Source of the DNA: Flavobacteriaceae bacterium GSB9
GTDB taxonomy: Bacteria > Bacteroidota > Bacteroidia > Flavobacteriales > Flavobacteriaceae
Direction: 5' to 3'
Assembly: GCA_022749295.1 (NCBI GenBank)
Contig: CP062007.1
Coordinates: 868,001-932,000, forward strand
DNA length: 64,000 nucleotides
Shown here: piece by piece, positions 34,939 to 45,551 of the stretch
Numbering within the stretch: the stretch's first letter is position 1
Layout: each line of letters opens with the position of its first letter
Translations under genes and position numbers: made by a program
Notes under the pieces: generated by a model
Database searches by the model: none
What the model saw: the letters and a program-made list of their open reading frames with translations, nothing else
Told to the model about the DNA's origin: nothing

Positions 34939-35274
34939 TTAGCTTACTACTGCTCCGTTTTGAACGTTTTGTTCGGGCTTTAAAAGCACAACATCCTTTC
35001 CGTCAACTGCTCCTACAATTAAACAATCGCTCATAAAATTAGCAATCTGTTTTTTAGGGAAATTAACCACAGCCAAAACCTGTCGGTTCAATAAACCTTC
35101 TTTTCTATAGCGCGTTGTAATTTGCGCCGATGTTTTTTTTATCCCCAAACTGCCAAAATCCACAACAAGTTGATATGCCGGTTTTCTAGCTTTCGGGAAA
35201 TCGTTTACCGCTATTACAGTTCCCACACGTAAATCCACTTTCGTGAAGTCTTCAAAAGTTATCTTGTCATTCAT
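34939..35274 (-). CDS. tRNA-binding domain protein, CsaA-like
   Basis: A 111-residue single OB-fold of the EMAP/CsaA type: FTKVDLRVGTVIAVNDFPKARKPAYQLVVDFG, then LLNRQVLAVVNFPKKQIANFMSDCLIVG. Such proteins dimerise and bind tRNA or act as export-related chaperones in Bacillus. No other domain is attached, so it is the stand-alone form rather than part of MetRS or PheT. Confidence 0.9.
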   Translation of the reverse strand: MNDKITFEDFTKVDLRVGTVIAVNDFPKARKPAYQLVVDFGSLGIKKTSAQITTRYRKEGLLNRQVLAVVNFPKKQIANFMSDCLIVGAVDGKDVVLLKPEQNVQNGAVVS

Positions 35275-35322
35275 TTTTTAAAAATACAAATTATCACGAA
35301 CTTTGGAATAAACTTTTAAATT

Positions 35323-35880
35323 ATGGCACGTACACCTTCAAATATGCTTCCGTTAGGCACAAAAGCACCTCATTTTGAATTACCGGACACGGTTAATGAT
35401 AAACTTATAAATATAGATACGGTTAAAGGCAAAAAGGGTACCGTTGTCATGTTTATTTGTAACCATTGTCCTTTTGTAATTCATGTTAACGAAGAAATAG
35501 TGAATGTGGCCAATACTTATGTCGAAAAAGGATTTGGTTTTGTTGCTATTTCTAGTAATGATGTTGTGAATTATCCTCAAGATTCGCCCGAAAAAATGAA
35601 AGCTCATGCCAAAGAAAACAACTATCCGTTTCCGTATTTATACGACGAAACACAAGAAGTAGCAAAGGCTTACGATGCAGCCTGTACTCCAGATTTTTAT
35701 GTTTTTGATGAAAATTTAAAATTGGTTTACCGGGGGCAACTAGATGACTCCAGACCTGAAAACGGAATACCTTTAACTGGTGAAGATTTAAGGCATGCAC
35801 TAGATTGTTTAATTGAAAATAAAGAAAACAAGACCTTACAAAAACCTAGCTTAGGTTGTAATATTAAATGGAAATCTTAG
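35323..35880 (+). CDS. Thioredoxin family / AhpC-TSA-like protein
   Basis: A 185-residue thioredoxin-fold protein with active-site region MFICNHCPFVIHVNEE: CNHC gives a true CxxC, unlike the peroxiredoxin single cysteine. DAACTPDFYVFD supplies the cis-proline segment and a further cysteine. It has no signal peptide, so it is cytoplasmic. The family is widespread and described as redoxin-like; thiol-disulfide reductase or peroxidase activity is likely. It is convergent with the next gene, overlapping it by four bases. Confidence 0.9.
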   Translation: MARTPSNMLPLGTKAPHFELPDTVNDKLINIDTVKGKKGTVVMFICNHCPFVIHVNEEIVNVANTYVEKGFGFVAISSNDVVNYPQDSPEKMKAHAKENNYPFPYLYDETQEVAKAYDAACTPDFYVFDENLKLVYRGQLDDSRPENGIPLTGEDLRHALDCLIENKENKTLQKPSLGCNIKWKS

Positions 35881-36362
35881 TTGAGTTTTAGCTCAAATAT
35901 TCCTACATCCAACCATTTACCAAACTTAAAGCCTACTTCTTTTAAGTAGGCCACTTGGGTAAAATTGAATTTGTTGTGCAGTTTTACACTGGCTTCGTTA
36001 GGCAATGTTAAAACCCCAAGCGCCATATGGAAACTCTGTGCTTTTAATTGCTTTAATAATTTAGCATAAAGCTTACTCCCTATTTGTTTTCCGTGAGCAT
36101 TTTGTTTTACGTAAACCGTGGTTTCAACGGTATTTTTATAAGCGGGTTTGGGTCTAAATTTACTTCCGTAGGCATAACCCAAAATTTCGTTTTCGTATTC
36201 AAAAACCAAAAAAGGATATTCAGCATTAATTTGGGTTAATTTATCTATGAATACTTGTAAACTTAATGGCTGATTGTCAAAAGTAGCTACAGAATGCAAA
36301 ACGTAATAGTTGTAGATTTCCAATAGTGCTTTTGCGTCGTTTATATGTACTGACCGAATCAT
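35877..36362 (-). CDS. GNAT acetyltransferase, phosphinothricin acetyltransferase-like
   Basis: A 161-residue GNAT: start IRSVHINDAKALLEIYNYYV, substrate loop TFDNQPLSLQVFIDKL, and motif A TTVYVKQNAHGKQIGSKLYAKLLKQL. The order matches the PAT/Bar subgroup, which acetylates small amines such as phosphinothricin or methionine sulfone. The true acceptor cannot be told. It is a stand-alone gene preceded by a long inverted repeat. Confidence 0.88.
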   Translation of the reverse strand: MIRSVHINDAKALLEIYNYYVLHSVATFDNQPLSLQVFIDKLTQINAEYPFLVFEYENEILGYAYGSKFRPKPAYKNTVETTVYVKQNAHGKQIGSKLYAKLLKQLKAQSFHMALGVLTLPNEASVKLHNKFNFTQVAYLKEVGFKFGKWLDVGIFELKLN

Positions 36363-36478
36363 TTAAAGTATGCGATTTTTTATTGTTGATGAATATTAAA
36401 AATTTTGATAAAAACTCAAGTAAAATTAATTGTTGTACACAAATAGTTTTAAGAAATGAAACTAACCAAACATAAATA

Positions 36479-36524
36479 TTTACGCCAAACAAAATAAACT
36501 TTCGATTATCCTGTTTGGCGTAAA
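36479..36524. repeat. 13-bp perfect inverted repeat with 20-base loop
   Basis: TTTACGCCAAACA (36479-36491) and TGTTTGGCGTAAA (36512-36524) pair perfectly; a T6 run follows on the plus strand. It lies between the TPR gene end and the GNAT start, both on the minus strand, so its likely role is terminator for the gyrA-TPR transcript, although the better T-run is on the opposite strand. Confidence 0.5.
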
Positions 36525-36588
36525 CTGTTTTTTAGTTAACCTGCTGAATCAATATACAAAAAATCAGCACTTAACTTTGTTGTTGTTC

Positions 36589-37839
36589 TTAGTTTCCAGC
36601 TTCTAGAGCCTCTACTTTTTCTTTTAATGCATTTCTTTTTTCGGTTTCACCCAAAATACTATAGATGTTCATTAAGGTTTTTGCTGCATTAATATTTTTA
36701 GGAGCAATTTCTAGGGCTTTAGATAAAAACGGTACTGCATCTTTATATAAGTCTTGACGTTTTTCCCTCAACTCATCATAACGTTTGTTATCAGCAGAAG
36801 ACGTACCAAGACCATTCATTTCTTCAATAATTGGTTTTTCACCTTCTAGAATAAGGGCCGCAACGTTAATATAAGCGTTTACGTAACTAGGGTCTAATTC
36901 AATAGCTTTCTCATAATAAGCCCTTGCCTCTTCATAGTGTTTAGCTTCAGCCGCTACAACACCTAAATTATATTGCAACTCTGGGTTTTGAGGGTCCATT
37001 TCGGTAGCCTTTTTTAGAAGCTCTGTAAATTCTTCTGTATTTCCTAATTTAAAGTGAATATTGGCAGCACTTAATATTAAATTGATATCCTCAGGGTTTT
37101 CACTTCTGGCATCTTTAATAGCCTCAAGTGCTTTTTCATCATTGCCTTGGCTAACATAAATTAACGCAATGTTTTTAACAATCTCTGGCTTTTTAGACTC
37201 TGTTTTACGCTCACCTGGCTTTATGTGACTTTTGGCTTTTACATAAAGATCTCTCGTGTTTTTGTCTAAAACTTCTTCTTCTCCAGACTCAACATTTGTT
37301 GCAAAGTACTCGGTTTTTATACCCGTGTAGCCCATGTCTTTAAGTTCTTCATATAACTCAAGAGCTCTGTCGTATTCTTTAACGTTAACAGCTGTAGCCG
37401 CGGCATAATAAAGGAACAAAGTATCTTTTTTTGAAGCGCGGTAAGATCTTTCGAAATATTTTGAAGCTTTAGAAAAATCTTGGGCTTCGTAAGCCTCGTT
37501 ACCAACGGTTATCATGTTGTTAACCATGGTTTGCTTTAACTCAGCAACTTCAGACTCGTAGTCACCTTTAACCATGTTTAAGGTTTCTAGGGACTCATCG
37601 ATATCGGCATCAGATCCTTTACCGTTAGCATATAGTGCTTGAGCTTTTAAATAATAGTATTTAGCCTTTAACTTTTCGTCCATTTCGGACATCATAGATT
37701 TGGCCTGGTTTAATGCAGACTTAGCTTCTGCAAAATTGTTTGATTTAATAGCTTTATCTGCAGTTCTCAATTCCTTTTTTTGCGCAAATGAAAATGCACT
37801 AATTGAAACTGCCAAAGCTAAAAGAATTCCTTTTTTCAT
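36589..37839 (-). CDS. Exported tetratricopeptide repeat protein
   Basis: The start at 37839 gives a signal peptide (GILLALAVSISAFSFAQ); the longer frame overlaps gyrA and begins with shadow sequence. The mature part of about 395 residues contains TPR units, best seen at PELQYNLGVVAAEAKHYEEARAYYEKAIELDPSYVNAYINVAALI and LNQAKSMMSEMDEKLKAKYYYLKAQALYANG. It probably works as a periplasmic scaffold. The gene follows gyrA by 16 bases and has no promoter of its own in view, so it is probably cotranscribed with it. Confidence 0.88.
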   Translation of the reverse strand: MKKGILLALAVSISAFSFAQKKELRTADKAIKSNNFAEAKSALNQAKSMMSEMDEKLKAKYYYLKAQALYANGKGSDADIDESLETLNMVKGDYESEVAELKQTMVNNMITVGNEAYEAQDFSKASKYFERSYRASKKDTLFLYYAAATAVNVKEYDRALELYEELKDMGYTGIKTEYFATNVESGEEEVLDKNTRDLYVKAKSHIKPGERKTESKKPEIVKNIALIYVSQGNDEKALEAIKDARSENPEDINLILSAANIHFKLGNTEEFTELLKKATEMDPQNPELQYNLGVVAAEAKHYEEARAYYEKAIELDPSYVNAYINVAALILEGEKPIIEEMNGLGTSSADNKRYDELREKRQDLYKDAVPFLSKALEIAPKNINAAKTLMNIYSILGETEKRNALKEKVEALEAGN

Positions 37840-37855
37840 TTTTGTAATATTAAAT

Positions 37856-40420
37856 TTAACTTTCAGTGTTATTGTTTTCTTCATTATTAACATCAAGAGT
37901 TGTGCCACCTTCGGGAGCGTTAGTGGTTCCGGTAGTTTCGTCAACATCAACATCATCCTCATCATGCATAACTTTCGCAACAGCAGCTATAGAATCTTTA
38001 CCTTTTAAATTGATTAATTTAACTCCTTGGGTAGCGCGACCCATAACTCTTAAATCTTCCACGACCATACGAATGGCAATTCCAGATTTATTGATAATCA
38101 TGAGATCATCTTTATCGGTAACGCTTTTTATGGCAACCAAACCGCCTGTTTTTTCGGTAATCGAAATCGTTTTAACACCTTTCCCGCCTCGATTGGTGAT
38201 TCGGTAAACTGGTTCTCCATCTTCGGGGTCGTCTACATAAGTACGTTTACCGTAACCGTTTTCAGAAACCACTAATACCGATTCTTCTTGAGGGTTTTCA
38301 ACGGTAATCATACCTATTACTTCGTCGTTATCGTGGCCCAAAGTAATACCACGAACACCTGAAGCGTTTCTTCCCATTGGGCGTGTTTTTGCTTCTTCAA
38401 AACGAATAGCTTTACCTGATTTTAAAGCCAACATCACTTGACTGTTACCAGTTGTTAATTTGGCTTCTAACAATTCATCATTATCTTTAATAGTGATCGC
38501 GTTGATACCATTGGTACGCGGACGTGAATATTGCTCCAAAGATGTCTTTTTAACTTGACCATTTTTAGTTGCCATTATTACGTAATGGCTGTTGATGTAG
38601 TCTTCATCTTTAAGGTCTTGCGTACAAATGAACGCCATAACCTTATCATCCTGTTCGATATTTATTAGGTTTTGAATGGCTCTTCCTTTTGAAGTTTTGC
38701 TTCCTTCCGGAATCTCATAAACACGCATCCAGAAACATTTTCCTTTTTGGGTAAAGAACAACATATATTGATGATTGGTACCCACGAACAAATGCTCAAG
38801 GAAATCTTCATTTCTTGTTGTTGAAGCTTTTTGGCCAACACCTCCCCTATTTTGGGTTTTGTATTCATTAAGCGACGTACGTTTTATGTAACCAGCATGC
38901 GAAATGGTAATAACCACTTGCTCATCCGGAATCATATCTTCAATACTTAAGTCGCCACCAGCATACTCAATTGTTGAACGGCGTTCGTCTCCGTATTTAT
39001 CCCTAACCTCTTCCAACTCTTCTTTGATAATATCCATTCTTCTTTCTTTCTTGTCAAGGATATCTTTTAAGTCTTCAATGGTTTTTATTAAATCTTCATA
39101 CTCCGCACGCAATTTATCTTGCTCCAGGCCTGTTAATTGGCGTAAGCGCATTTCAACAATGGCTTTTGCCTGAATTTCGGTAAGTTCGAAACGTTCTATT
39201 AATTTTTCACGTGCTTCTTCGGCATTGGATGACGCTCTAATTAATGCGATTACTTCATCAATATTATCTGAAGCAATAATCAACCCTTCCAAAATATGAG
39301 CACGTTCTTCAGCCTTTCGCAATTCGTACTTGGTACGGCGAACAACCACATCGTGCCTGTGCTCTACAAAATAATGGATTAAGTCTTTTAAATTTAATAA
39401 CTGCGGACGTCCATCAACTAAAGCAATATTGTTAACACTAAAAGATGATTGAAGCGCTGTATATTTAAACAATTTATTCAACACGATGTTTGGGATGGCA
39501 TCACGTTTTAATACATAAACGATACGCATCCCTTTTCTATCAGATTCATCTCTTATAGAAGAAATGCCTTCTAGTTTTTTCTCATTAACCAAATCGGCAG
39601 TTTTCTTAATCATATCTGCCTTATTCACTTGATAAGGAATTTCAGTAACCACAATACACTCACGCCCATTTACCTCCTCTACATTAGCTTTTGCACGTAT
39701 TACAATACGTCCACGACCAGTTTGAAATGCTTCACGAACGCCATCATAACCATAAATAGTACCCCCAGTTGGAAAATCTGGAGCTTTTATGTATTGAATA
39801 AGTTCATCAACCTCTATATTATTATTATCAATGTAAGCAATGGTTCCATTGACTACCTCGGTAAGGTTGTGCGGAGGCATATTAGTTGCCATTCCAACCG
39901 CTATACCTGAAGCTCCATTTACCAAAAGCCCTGGTATTCTGGTAGGTAATACTGTTGGTTCTTTTAATGTATCGTCAAAATTTAATTGATGGTCAACCGT
40001 TTCCTTTTCAATATCGGCCAACATATCTTCAGATATTTTACGCATACGTGCTTCTGTATAACGCATTGCCGCAGGGCTGTCTCCATCAATAGAGCCAAAG
40101 TTACCTTGGCCATCGACCAACATATAACGCAAGCTCCACTCCTGAGCCATACGCACCATAGCATCGTAGACCGAAGTATCACCATGTGGATGATACTTAC
40201 CTAAAACTTCCCCTACTATTCTAGCAGACTTTTTGTGTGCCGTGTTTGCTCTAACACCCAATTCGTGCATTCCATAAAGCACACGACGGTGTACGGGTTT
40301 TAACCCATCTCTAACATCTGGTAAAGCACGTGACACAATGACCGACATTGAATAATCAATGTAGGCCGATTTCATTTCATCCTCAATATTAATAGGGATC
40401 AATTTTTCTCCTTCTGCCAT
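37856..40420 (-). CDS. gyrA: DNA gyrase subunit A
   Basis: An 854-residue GyrA. N-terminal core: [29 protein letters not shown], the QRDR and catalytic tyrosine segment ([41 protein letters not shown] ... [10 protein letters not shown]), then the coiled-coil with the conserved [12 protein letters not shown]. The C-terminal beta-pinwheel carries the GyrA-box-like QNRGGVGQK that separates gyrase from topoisomerase IV. The last 30 residues are acidic ([14 protein letters not shown]). With GyrB it introduces negative supercoils. Confidence 0.97.
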   Translation of the reverse strand: MAEGEKLIPINIEDEMKSAYIDYSMSVIVSRALPDVRDGLKPVHRRVLYGMHELGVRANTAHKKSARIVGEVLGKYHPHGDTSVYDAMVRMAQEWSLRYMLVDGQGNFGSIDGDSPAAMRYTEARMRKISEDMLADIEKETVDHQLNFDDTLKEPTVLPTRIPGLLVNGASGIAVGMATNMPPHNLTEVVNGTIAYIDNNNIEVDELIQYIKAPDFPTGGTIYGYDGVREAFQTGRGRIVIRAKANVEEVNGRECIVVTEIPYQVNKADMIKKTADLVNEKKLEGISSIRDESDRKGMRIVYVLKRDAIPNIVLNKLFKYTALQSSFSVNNIALVDGRPQLLNLKDLIHYFVEHRHDVVVRRTKYELRKAEERAHILEGLIIASDNIDEVIALIRASSNAEEAREKLIERFELTEIQAKAIVEMRLRQLTGLEQDKLRAEYEDLIKTIEDLKDILDKKERRMDIIKEELEEVRDKYGDERRSTIEYAGGDLSIEDMIPDEQVVITISHAGYIKRTSLNEYKTQNRGGVGQKASTTRNEDFLEHLFVGTNHQYMLFFTQKGKCFWMRVYEIPEGSKTSKGRAIQNLINIEQDDKVMAFICTQDLKDEDYINSHYVIMATKNGQVKKTSLEQYSRPRTNGINAITIKDNDELLEAKLTTGNSQVMLALKSGKAIRFEEAKTRPMGRNASGVRGITLGHDNDEVIGMITVENPQEESVLVVSENGYGKRTYVDDPEDGEPVYRITNRGGKGVKTISITEKTGGLVAIKSVTDKDDLMIINKSGIAIRMVVEDLRVMGRATQGVKLINLKGKDSIAAVAKVMHDEDDVDVDETTGTTNAPEGGTTLDVNNEENNNTES

Positions 40421-40678
40421 AAATATTTCAATTTAATTTAATCAGTTTTTCAAAACATGCTAATATAAGTATTTCATCAGTAGTGGTAAGCCGTTCAACG
40501 GTATTTTTTCATGTTTTTATTAACAATTTTCAGGTGTTTTTTAGTTAATAAATAAGAACTCGTAAATTTTGATTTTATTAAGTTTTTTTCGTCAATTAGC
40601 ATTTCATTGACAATTTAAGGTATAGTTTTTGCCTTTAGTAAAATGTTTTACTATTTTTAATGCAGAAAGGATAAGGAT

Positions 40679-43225
40679 ATGGATGATAATTTTTCACCAA
40701 GAGTTAAAGATGTTATTGCTTACAGCAAAGAAGAAGCCTTGCGTTTGGGCCATGATTTCATAGGTACCGAACACTTAATGCTTGGACTTTTACGCGATGG
40801 CAATGGCAAAGCTATAAATATATTGAATGCCCTTGAAATAGACCTAAACCACTTAAGGCGCAAAGTAGAGATTTTAAGCCCGGCAAACCCAAATATTGCC
40901 GTGACTTCCAATCAAAAGAAAAACCTGCACTTAACAAGACAAGCAGAACGCGCTTTAAAAACAACGTTTTTAGAAGCCAAATTATTTCAAAGTACTTCTA
41001 TCAATACAGCACACCTTTTACTCTGTATTTTACGGAATGAAAACGACCCCACTACCAAGCTTTTAAATAAGCTTAAAGTTGACTACGATAATGTTAAAGA
41101 ACAATTCAAACTTATGATTACAAACGATAACGACTATATAGAGCCCAAAGCAGAATCATTCCAAGACGATGATACTAGCACAGGCGACGACTCTTCTAAA
41201 GACATATTTAATTCCCCTTCGGGCAAGAGCAACAAAAAATCAAAAACCCCTGTCTTGGATAATTTTGGGCGTGATTTAACCGCCCTCGCCGAAGAAGGAA
41301 AACTAGACCCTGTGGTTGGAAGAGAAAAAGAAATTGAACGCGTTTCACAGGTTTTAAGCCGAAGAAAGAAAAACAATCCGCTTTTAATTGGTGAACCGGG
41401 CGTTGGTAAATCGGCCATTGCTGAAGGTTTGGCGCTTAGAATTGTAAAACGGAAAGTGTCGCGTATACTATTCAATAAACGCGTAGTTACACTCGATTTA
41501 GCCAGTTTAGTAGCCGGAACAAAATACCGTGGACAGTTCGAGGAACGCATGAAAGCCGTGATGAACGAATTGGAAAAAAACGATGACGTTATTTTGTTTA
41601 TTGATGAAATACACACTATAGTTGGTGCCGGTGGCGCTACTGGAAGTCTCGACGCCTCAAACATGTTTAAACCCGCATTGGCGCGTGGCGAAATTCAATG
41701 CATTGGTGCTACCACGTTAGATGAGTACAGGCAGTATATTGAAAAAGATGGTGCTCTTGAACGACGTTTCCAAAAAGTGATTGTTGAACCTACAACGGTT
41801 GAAGAAACCATTGAAATTCTCAATAACATCAAATCTAAATACGAAGAACACCACAACGTTGATTACACGCCAGAAGCCATTGAAGCTTGCGTAAAATTAA
41901 CAAACCGTTACATGACTGAGCGGTTTCTTCCCGACAAAGCCATTGATGCTTTAGACGAAGCTGGCTCTCGCGTACACATCACCAATATTGATGTGCCCAA
42001 ACAAATTATTGAGCTTGAAAAAGAATTGGAAGCCATTAAAGAAACCAAAAACGCTGTTGTTAGGAAGCAGAAATATGAAGAAGCTGCTAAACTCAGGGAT
42101 GATGAAAAACGTCTCGAAAAAGAATTGGCTATAGCTCAAGAAAAATGGGAAGAAGACACCAAACAACATCGCGAGATTGTTACCGAAGACAATGTGGCCG
42201 ATGTTATCTCAATGATGACTGGGATTCCTGTTAATCGTATAGCACAAACCGAAATCAACAAATTAGCGGAATTACCTAAACTTATCAAAGGAAAAGTTAT
42301 CGGTCAAGATGAAGCTGTTGGAAAGGTGGTAAAAGCCATTCAACGTAACCGTGCCGGACTTAAAGACCCCAACAAACCTATTGGTTCGTTTATTTTCTTA
42401 GGGCAAACTGGTGTTGGCAAAACCCAATTGGCTAAAGTGCTTTCTCGCGAACTATTTGATAGCGAAGATTCTTTAGTAAGAATAGACATGAGCGAATACA
42501 TGGAGAAATTCGCCATCTCTAGATTAATTGGTGCGCCCCCAGGATATGTGGGCTACGAAGAAGGCGGTCAATTAACTGAAAAAGTACGCCGCAAACCTTA
42601 CGCCGTAATTCTTTTAGATGAAATTGAAAAGGCGCATCCAGATGTTTTCAATATGTTGTTACAAGTACTTGACGACGGTTACCTAACCGATAGTTTAGGA
42701 AGAAAAATTGATTTTAGAAACACTATTATAATCATGACGTCTAATATTGGTGCTCGTAAATTAAAAGATTTTGGTACCGGTATTGGTTTTGGCACCGCTT
42801 CACAAAAAGCCCAAGAAGATGCGAACGCTAGAAGTGTTATTGAAAACGCCTTGAAAAAATCGTTTGCTCCAGAGTTTTTAAACCGTATTGACGATGTTGT
42901 TGTATTTAATCCTTTGGAAAAAGATGACATCAACAAAATCATCGATATAGAATTAGAAAAACTCCTTGCGAGAATTAAAGGTCTCGGTTACCAATTAACA
43001 CTTACTGATGCAGCAAAAGATTTTATAGCTGAAAAAGGTTTCGACAAACAATATGGTGCCCGTCCGTTAAAACGTGCCATCCAAAAGTATGTTGAAGATG
43101 CTTTAGCCGAAGAAATTGTAGCATCAAACCTGCAAGAAGGTGATGAAATAAACATTGATTTGGATAAAAAATCTGAGGAGTTAAAAATTACGATAAAGAA
43201 GGCCGAAAAGCCTACGGAGTCATAA
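40679..43225 (+). CDS. clpC: ATP-dependent Clp protease ATP-binding subunit ClpC
   Basis: An 848-residue Hsp100. Clp_N repeats (about 1-145), first AAA+ with GEPGVGKS and IDEIHTIVGAG, a middle UVR-type segment (KYEEAAKLRDDEKRLEKELA) that marks ClpC rather than ClpB, second AAA+ with GQTGVGKT and LLDEIEKAHPDVFN, and a C-terminal ClpB_D2-small domain. It unfolds substrates for ClpP. An SD-like AAGGAT lies just before the ATG. An IGF-type loop for ClpP docking is suggested by GTGIGFGTA. Divergent from gyrA across 258 bases. Confidence 0.96.
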   Translation: MDDNFSPRVKDVIAYSKEEALRLGHDFIGTEHLMLGLLRDGNGKAINILNALEIDLNHLRRKVEILSPANPNIAVTSNQKKNLHLTRQAERALKTTFLEAKLFQSTSINTAHLLLCILRNENDPTTKLLNKLKVDYDNVKEQFKLMITNDNDYIEPKAESFQDDDTSTGDDSSKDIFNSPSGKSNKKSKTPVLDNFGRDLTALAEEGKLDPVVGREKEIERVSQVLSRRKKNNPLLIGEPGVGKSAIAEGLALRIVKRKVSRILFNKRVVTLDLASLVAGTKYRGQFEERMKAVMNELEKNDDVILFIDEIHTIVGAGGATGSLDASNMFKPALARGEIQCIGATTLDEYRQYIEKDGALERRFQKVIVEPTTVEETIEILNNIKSKYEEHHNVDYTPEAIEACVKLTNRYMTERFLPDKAIDALDEAGSRVHITNIDVPKQIIELEKELEAIKETKNAVVRKQKYEEAAKLRDDEKRLEKELAIAQEKWEEDTKQHREIVTEDNVADVISMMTGIPVNRIAQTEINKLAELPKLIKGKVIGQDEAVGKVVKAIQRNRAGLKDPNKPIGSFIFLGQTGVGKTQLAKVLSRELFDSEDSLVRIDMSEYMEKFAISRLIGAPPGYVGYEEGGQLTEKVRRKPYAVILLDEIEKAHPDVFNMLLQVLDDGYLTDSLGRKIDFRNTIIIMTSNIGARKLKDFGTGIGFGTASQKAQEDANARSVIENALKKSFAPEFLNRIDDVVVFNPLEKDDINKIIDIELEKLLARIKGLGYQLTLTDAAKDFIAEKGFDKQYGARPLKRAIQKYVEDALAEEIVASNLQEGDEINIDLDKKSEELKITIKKAEKPTES

Positions 43226-43249
43226 ACATAGAAGGTCTCCTAACAAAAA

Positions 43250-43280
43250 AATCCCACTAAGCTGTTAGTGGGATTTTTTG
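43250..43280. terminator. Bidirectional terminator after clpC
   Basis: AATCCCACTAA and TTAGTGGGATT form an 11-base stem with a four-base loop, with A7 before and T6 after, between convergent genes. Confidence 0.92.
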
Positions 43281-43306
43281 TTTTTAATAATAGTCTTATT
43301 TTTTAA

Positions 43307-44137
43307 CTAGTCGAAATATTCATCATCTAGAGAATAATCAAAAGTTCCATTTTTACATTGAAAAATTTCTGTTCCAGAACTATTCCCCGAAACCTCCTCA
43401 AAAGGAAACTCAAATGTCCCTTTTATCACCCTTTCTACTAGATTAAACTCAGTAATTGTTATTTTTCCACCTTCTAATGCATTATAATTCAATTGCCCTT
43501 CGGTTAAAACCAAAGAAATGAAAGGTGTCGGTATTTCCTTTGAATCAGAATCATATGCTCTAGGGTCAATATTTAAATCATAAGTTCCAACCTCCCAATT
43601 GTTTTCTGGTATATATAAATTTATTTCAGTTAGGTTATCAATAAGAAAAATATTTGTCCCACCTTGAACTTTCAAATAATTAATTTTTTCATTTTCAACA
43701 AAAAAGTTATCAAGGGATACAGCTACTCCATTGAAAAAATAACCAGTGGGTTTTAAATCATTAAATTGCTTACCTTTTAAATTCGCAGTCATAAAAGCAT
43801 GTCCATCACCATTTTGACCAATATCTGTCGAACAATCTCCTAAAGCATTAATAATTGTTTGAATGCTACCATCAACATCTCCACAGACCGTTATCTGGTT
43901 TTCCAAAGCGTTTTTATAGGCAATACACAATTCGGGGAAATTAAGGTCTTCTGGGTTAGCATTTGCATAGTTCAATGCCTCATTTGAAGTTTTTATGATA
44001 GCATCTTCACAAGAGGCCTGGAGTTCATTAGTTGAACTCTCGGTCAAATCGCCATCATAAGGTTCTATATTACAAGACGATACAACAAAAGACAACAGAG
44101 TGGCTGCCAAAAAGGGTTTAAACTGGTTAAGTTTCAT
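43307..44137 (-). CDS. DUF6252-like lipoprotein
   Basis: The start at 44137 gives a lipoprotein signal (FLAATLLSFVVSSC); the frame runs 17 codons further but overlaps the MFS gene. The N-terminal part has paired cysteines (ELQASCEDAII, FPELCIAYKNALENQITVCGD). The beta-rich remainder (GHAFMTANLKGKQFN, EINLYIPENNWEVGTYDL, GKITITEFNLVERVIKGTFEF) resembles the DUF6252 family of Bacteroidota. Its function is unknown. It starts 35 bases after the MFS stop, so it is likely read with it. Confidence 0.72.
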   Translation of the reverse strand: MKLNQFKPFLAATLLSFVVSSCNIEPYDGDLTESSTNELQASCEDAIIKTSNEALNYANANPEDLNFPELCIAYKNALENQITVCGDVDGSIQTIINALGDCSTDIGQNGDGHAFMTANLKGKQFNDLKPTGYFFNGVAVSLDNFFVENEKINYLKVQGGTNIFLIDNLTEINLYIPENNWEVGTYDLNIDPRAYDSDSKEIPTPFISLVLTEGQLNYNALEGGKITITEFNLVERVIKGTFEFPFEEVSGNSSGTEIFQCKNGTFDYSLDDEYFD

Positions 44138-44171
44138 GTTTAAAAAGTTTTTTTTAAATATAGTAATAACA

Positions 44172-45488
44172 TTACTTTTCTGACGCATTTTTTGGGACCC
44201 TAAACAAGAGTATTATCCCAAATAGAAAGAAGATAAACAAAAACAGAATGGCATTACGCATGGTCCCAGTTATTTGGTCTATAGATGCAAAAATCACCAT
44301 ACCAATAACAATACCTATCTTTTCGGCTACATCATAAAAACTAAAATAAGAAGTGGTATCATCTGTTTCAGGCAAAAACTTTGAGTATGTAGATCGCGCC
44401 AAAGACTGTACGCCGCCCATCACCAAACCAACAATTCCAGCTGCTATGTAGAAATCCATAGGAGTTTTCATAAAATAAGCGTAAAAACACAAGCTCATCC
44501 ATATAAAGTTTACCCCTATTAACGCTTTTATATTTCCAAATTTTGCTGATGCCCTGGATGTTAAAATAGCACCAAGGATTGCCAATAATTGAATAACCAA
44601 AATACTTGTTATTAACCCCGTTGTTTTTTCATCTGTATTAGCCCAAGAAATTTCTTCCTCTCCAAAATAAACGGCAACAAGCATAATAGTCTGTACAGCC
44701 ATACTGAACACAAAAAAGGCATACAAATAACGCTTCAACCTTAAGTTTTGTTTTAGCTGCCTCCAAACTTGTTTCAATTCTTTAAAACCGTTAAGAACAA
44801 CTTTTGAGGTTACTTTATGTCCTGAAGATGTTCCTTTGGGCAAATAATAAAAAGTATATTGACTAAATAACGCCCACCAAATACCGACGGTTATAAACGA
44901 ATAGCGCATCATTTGCATTTTTGCTTCGCCCCCATCTTGCGTCATCACCATACCCAAGTTGATAAGAAGCAAAATTACACTGCCTATGTAGCCCATTGAA
45001 AACCCTTTGGCACTGATACTATCTTGCTGCTCGGGAAACGCTATATCTGGCAAATAAGAATTATAAAACACCAAACTCCCCCAATAGCCTATAAGCCCCA
45101 TAAAGTAAAAGAGCAAACTTAAATGTATACCGCTGGGAGAAATATCAAACCAATAAAGACCAATACACCCCACGCTACCCACATAACAGAAAAACTTCAA
45201 AAAATTCATTTTGTTTCCCACATAATCGGCAATACCCGAAAGCAAAGGCGACATTACCGAAACCACCAAAAAGGTAAACGCTGTAACAAAAGTGATAAGT
45301 GCCGTACTTTTAAACTCAAAACCAAAGGCCCATACGGTTTTAATTTCAGATACCGTTGAAACAAACAAAGCCGAGTAAAAAATAGGAAAAATTGAAGATG
45401 CAATGGTTAATGTATATACCGAGTTGGCCCAGTCATAAAAAGCCCATGCGTTAAGAAGTTTTTTACTTCCCTTTTTTAAATTGTCCAT
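44172..45488 (-). CDS. MFS transporter, UMF1/Atg22-like family
   Basis: A 438-residue protein with about 12 membrane segments. The start LLNAWAFYDWANSVYTLTIASSIFPIFY is the hallmark of the Atg22/UMF1 group; VVSVMSPLLSGIADYVGNKMNFL gives the MFS loop 2-3 motif, and GGVQSLARSTYSKFLPE the second-half signature. In yeast Atg22 exports amino acids from the vacuole; in bacteria the cargo is not established. A terminator hairpin ends directly at the ATG (45489-45518), which leaves almost no leader. Confidence 0.9.
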   Translation of the reverse strand: MDNLKKGSKKLLNAWAFYDWANSVYTLTIASSIFPIFYSALFVSTVSEIKTVWAFGFEFKSTALITFVTAFTFLVVSVMSPLLSGIADYVGNKMNFLKFFCYVGSVGCIGLYWFDISPSGIHLSLLFYFMGLIGYWGSLVFYNSYLPDIAFPEQQDSISAKGFSMGYIGSVILLLINLGMVMTQDGGEAKMQMMRYSFITVGIWWALFSQYTFYYLPKGTSSGHKVTSKVVLNGFKELKQVWRQLKQNLRLKRYLYAFFVFSMAVQTIMLVAVYFGEEEISWANTDEKTTGLITSILVIQLLAILGAILTSRASAKFGNIKALIGVNFIWMSLCFYAYFMKTPMDFYIAAGIVGLVMGGVQSLARSTYSKFLPETDDTTSYFSFYDVAEKIGIVIGMVIFASIDQITGTMRNAILFLFIFFLFGIILLFRVPKNASEK

Positions 45489-45518
45489 AAAAAAAAGCTG
45501 CCTTTTTATTAGCAGCTT
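45489..45518 (-). terminator. Terminator hairpin abutting the MFS start codon
   Basis: On the minus strand AAGCTGC, ten bases, GCAGCTT, then T8 that runs directly into the ATG at 45488. It ends the M48 peptidase transcript. Its place also makes it a possible attenuator of the MFS gene. Confidence 0.75.
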
Positions 45519-45551
45519 CTAAAGTAGTCAAATATTTTTATTCTGAACACG

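Noticed and set aside
37840-37980. Longer start of the TPR protein inside gyrA
   Set aside because: The added residues are a shadow of the gyrA C-terminus; the signal peptide starts at 37839.
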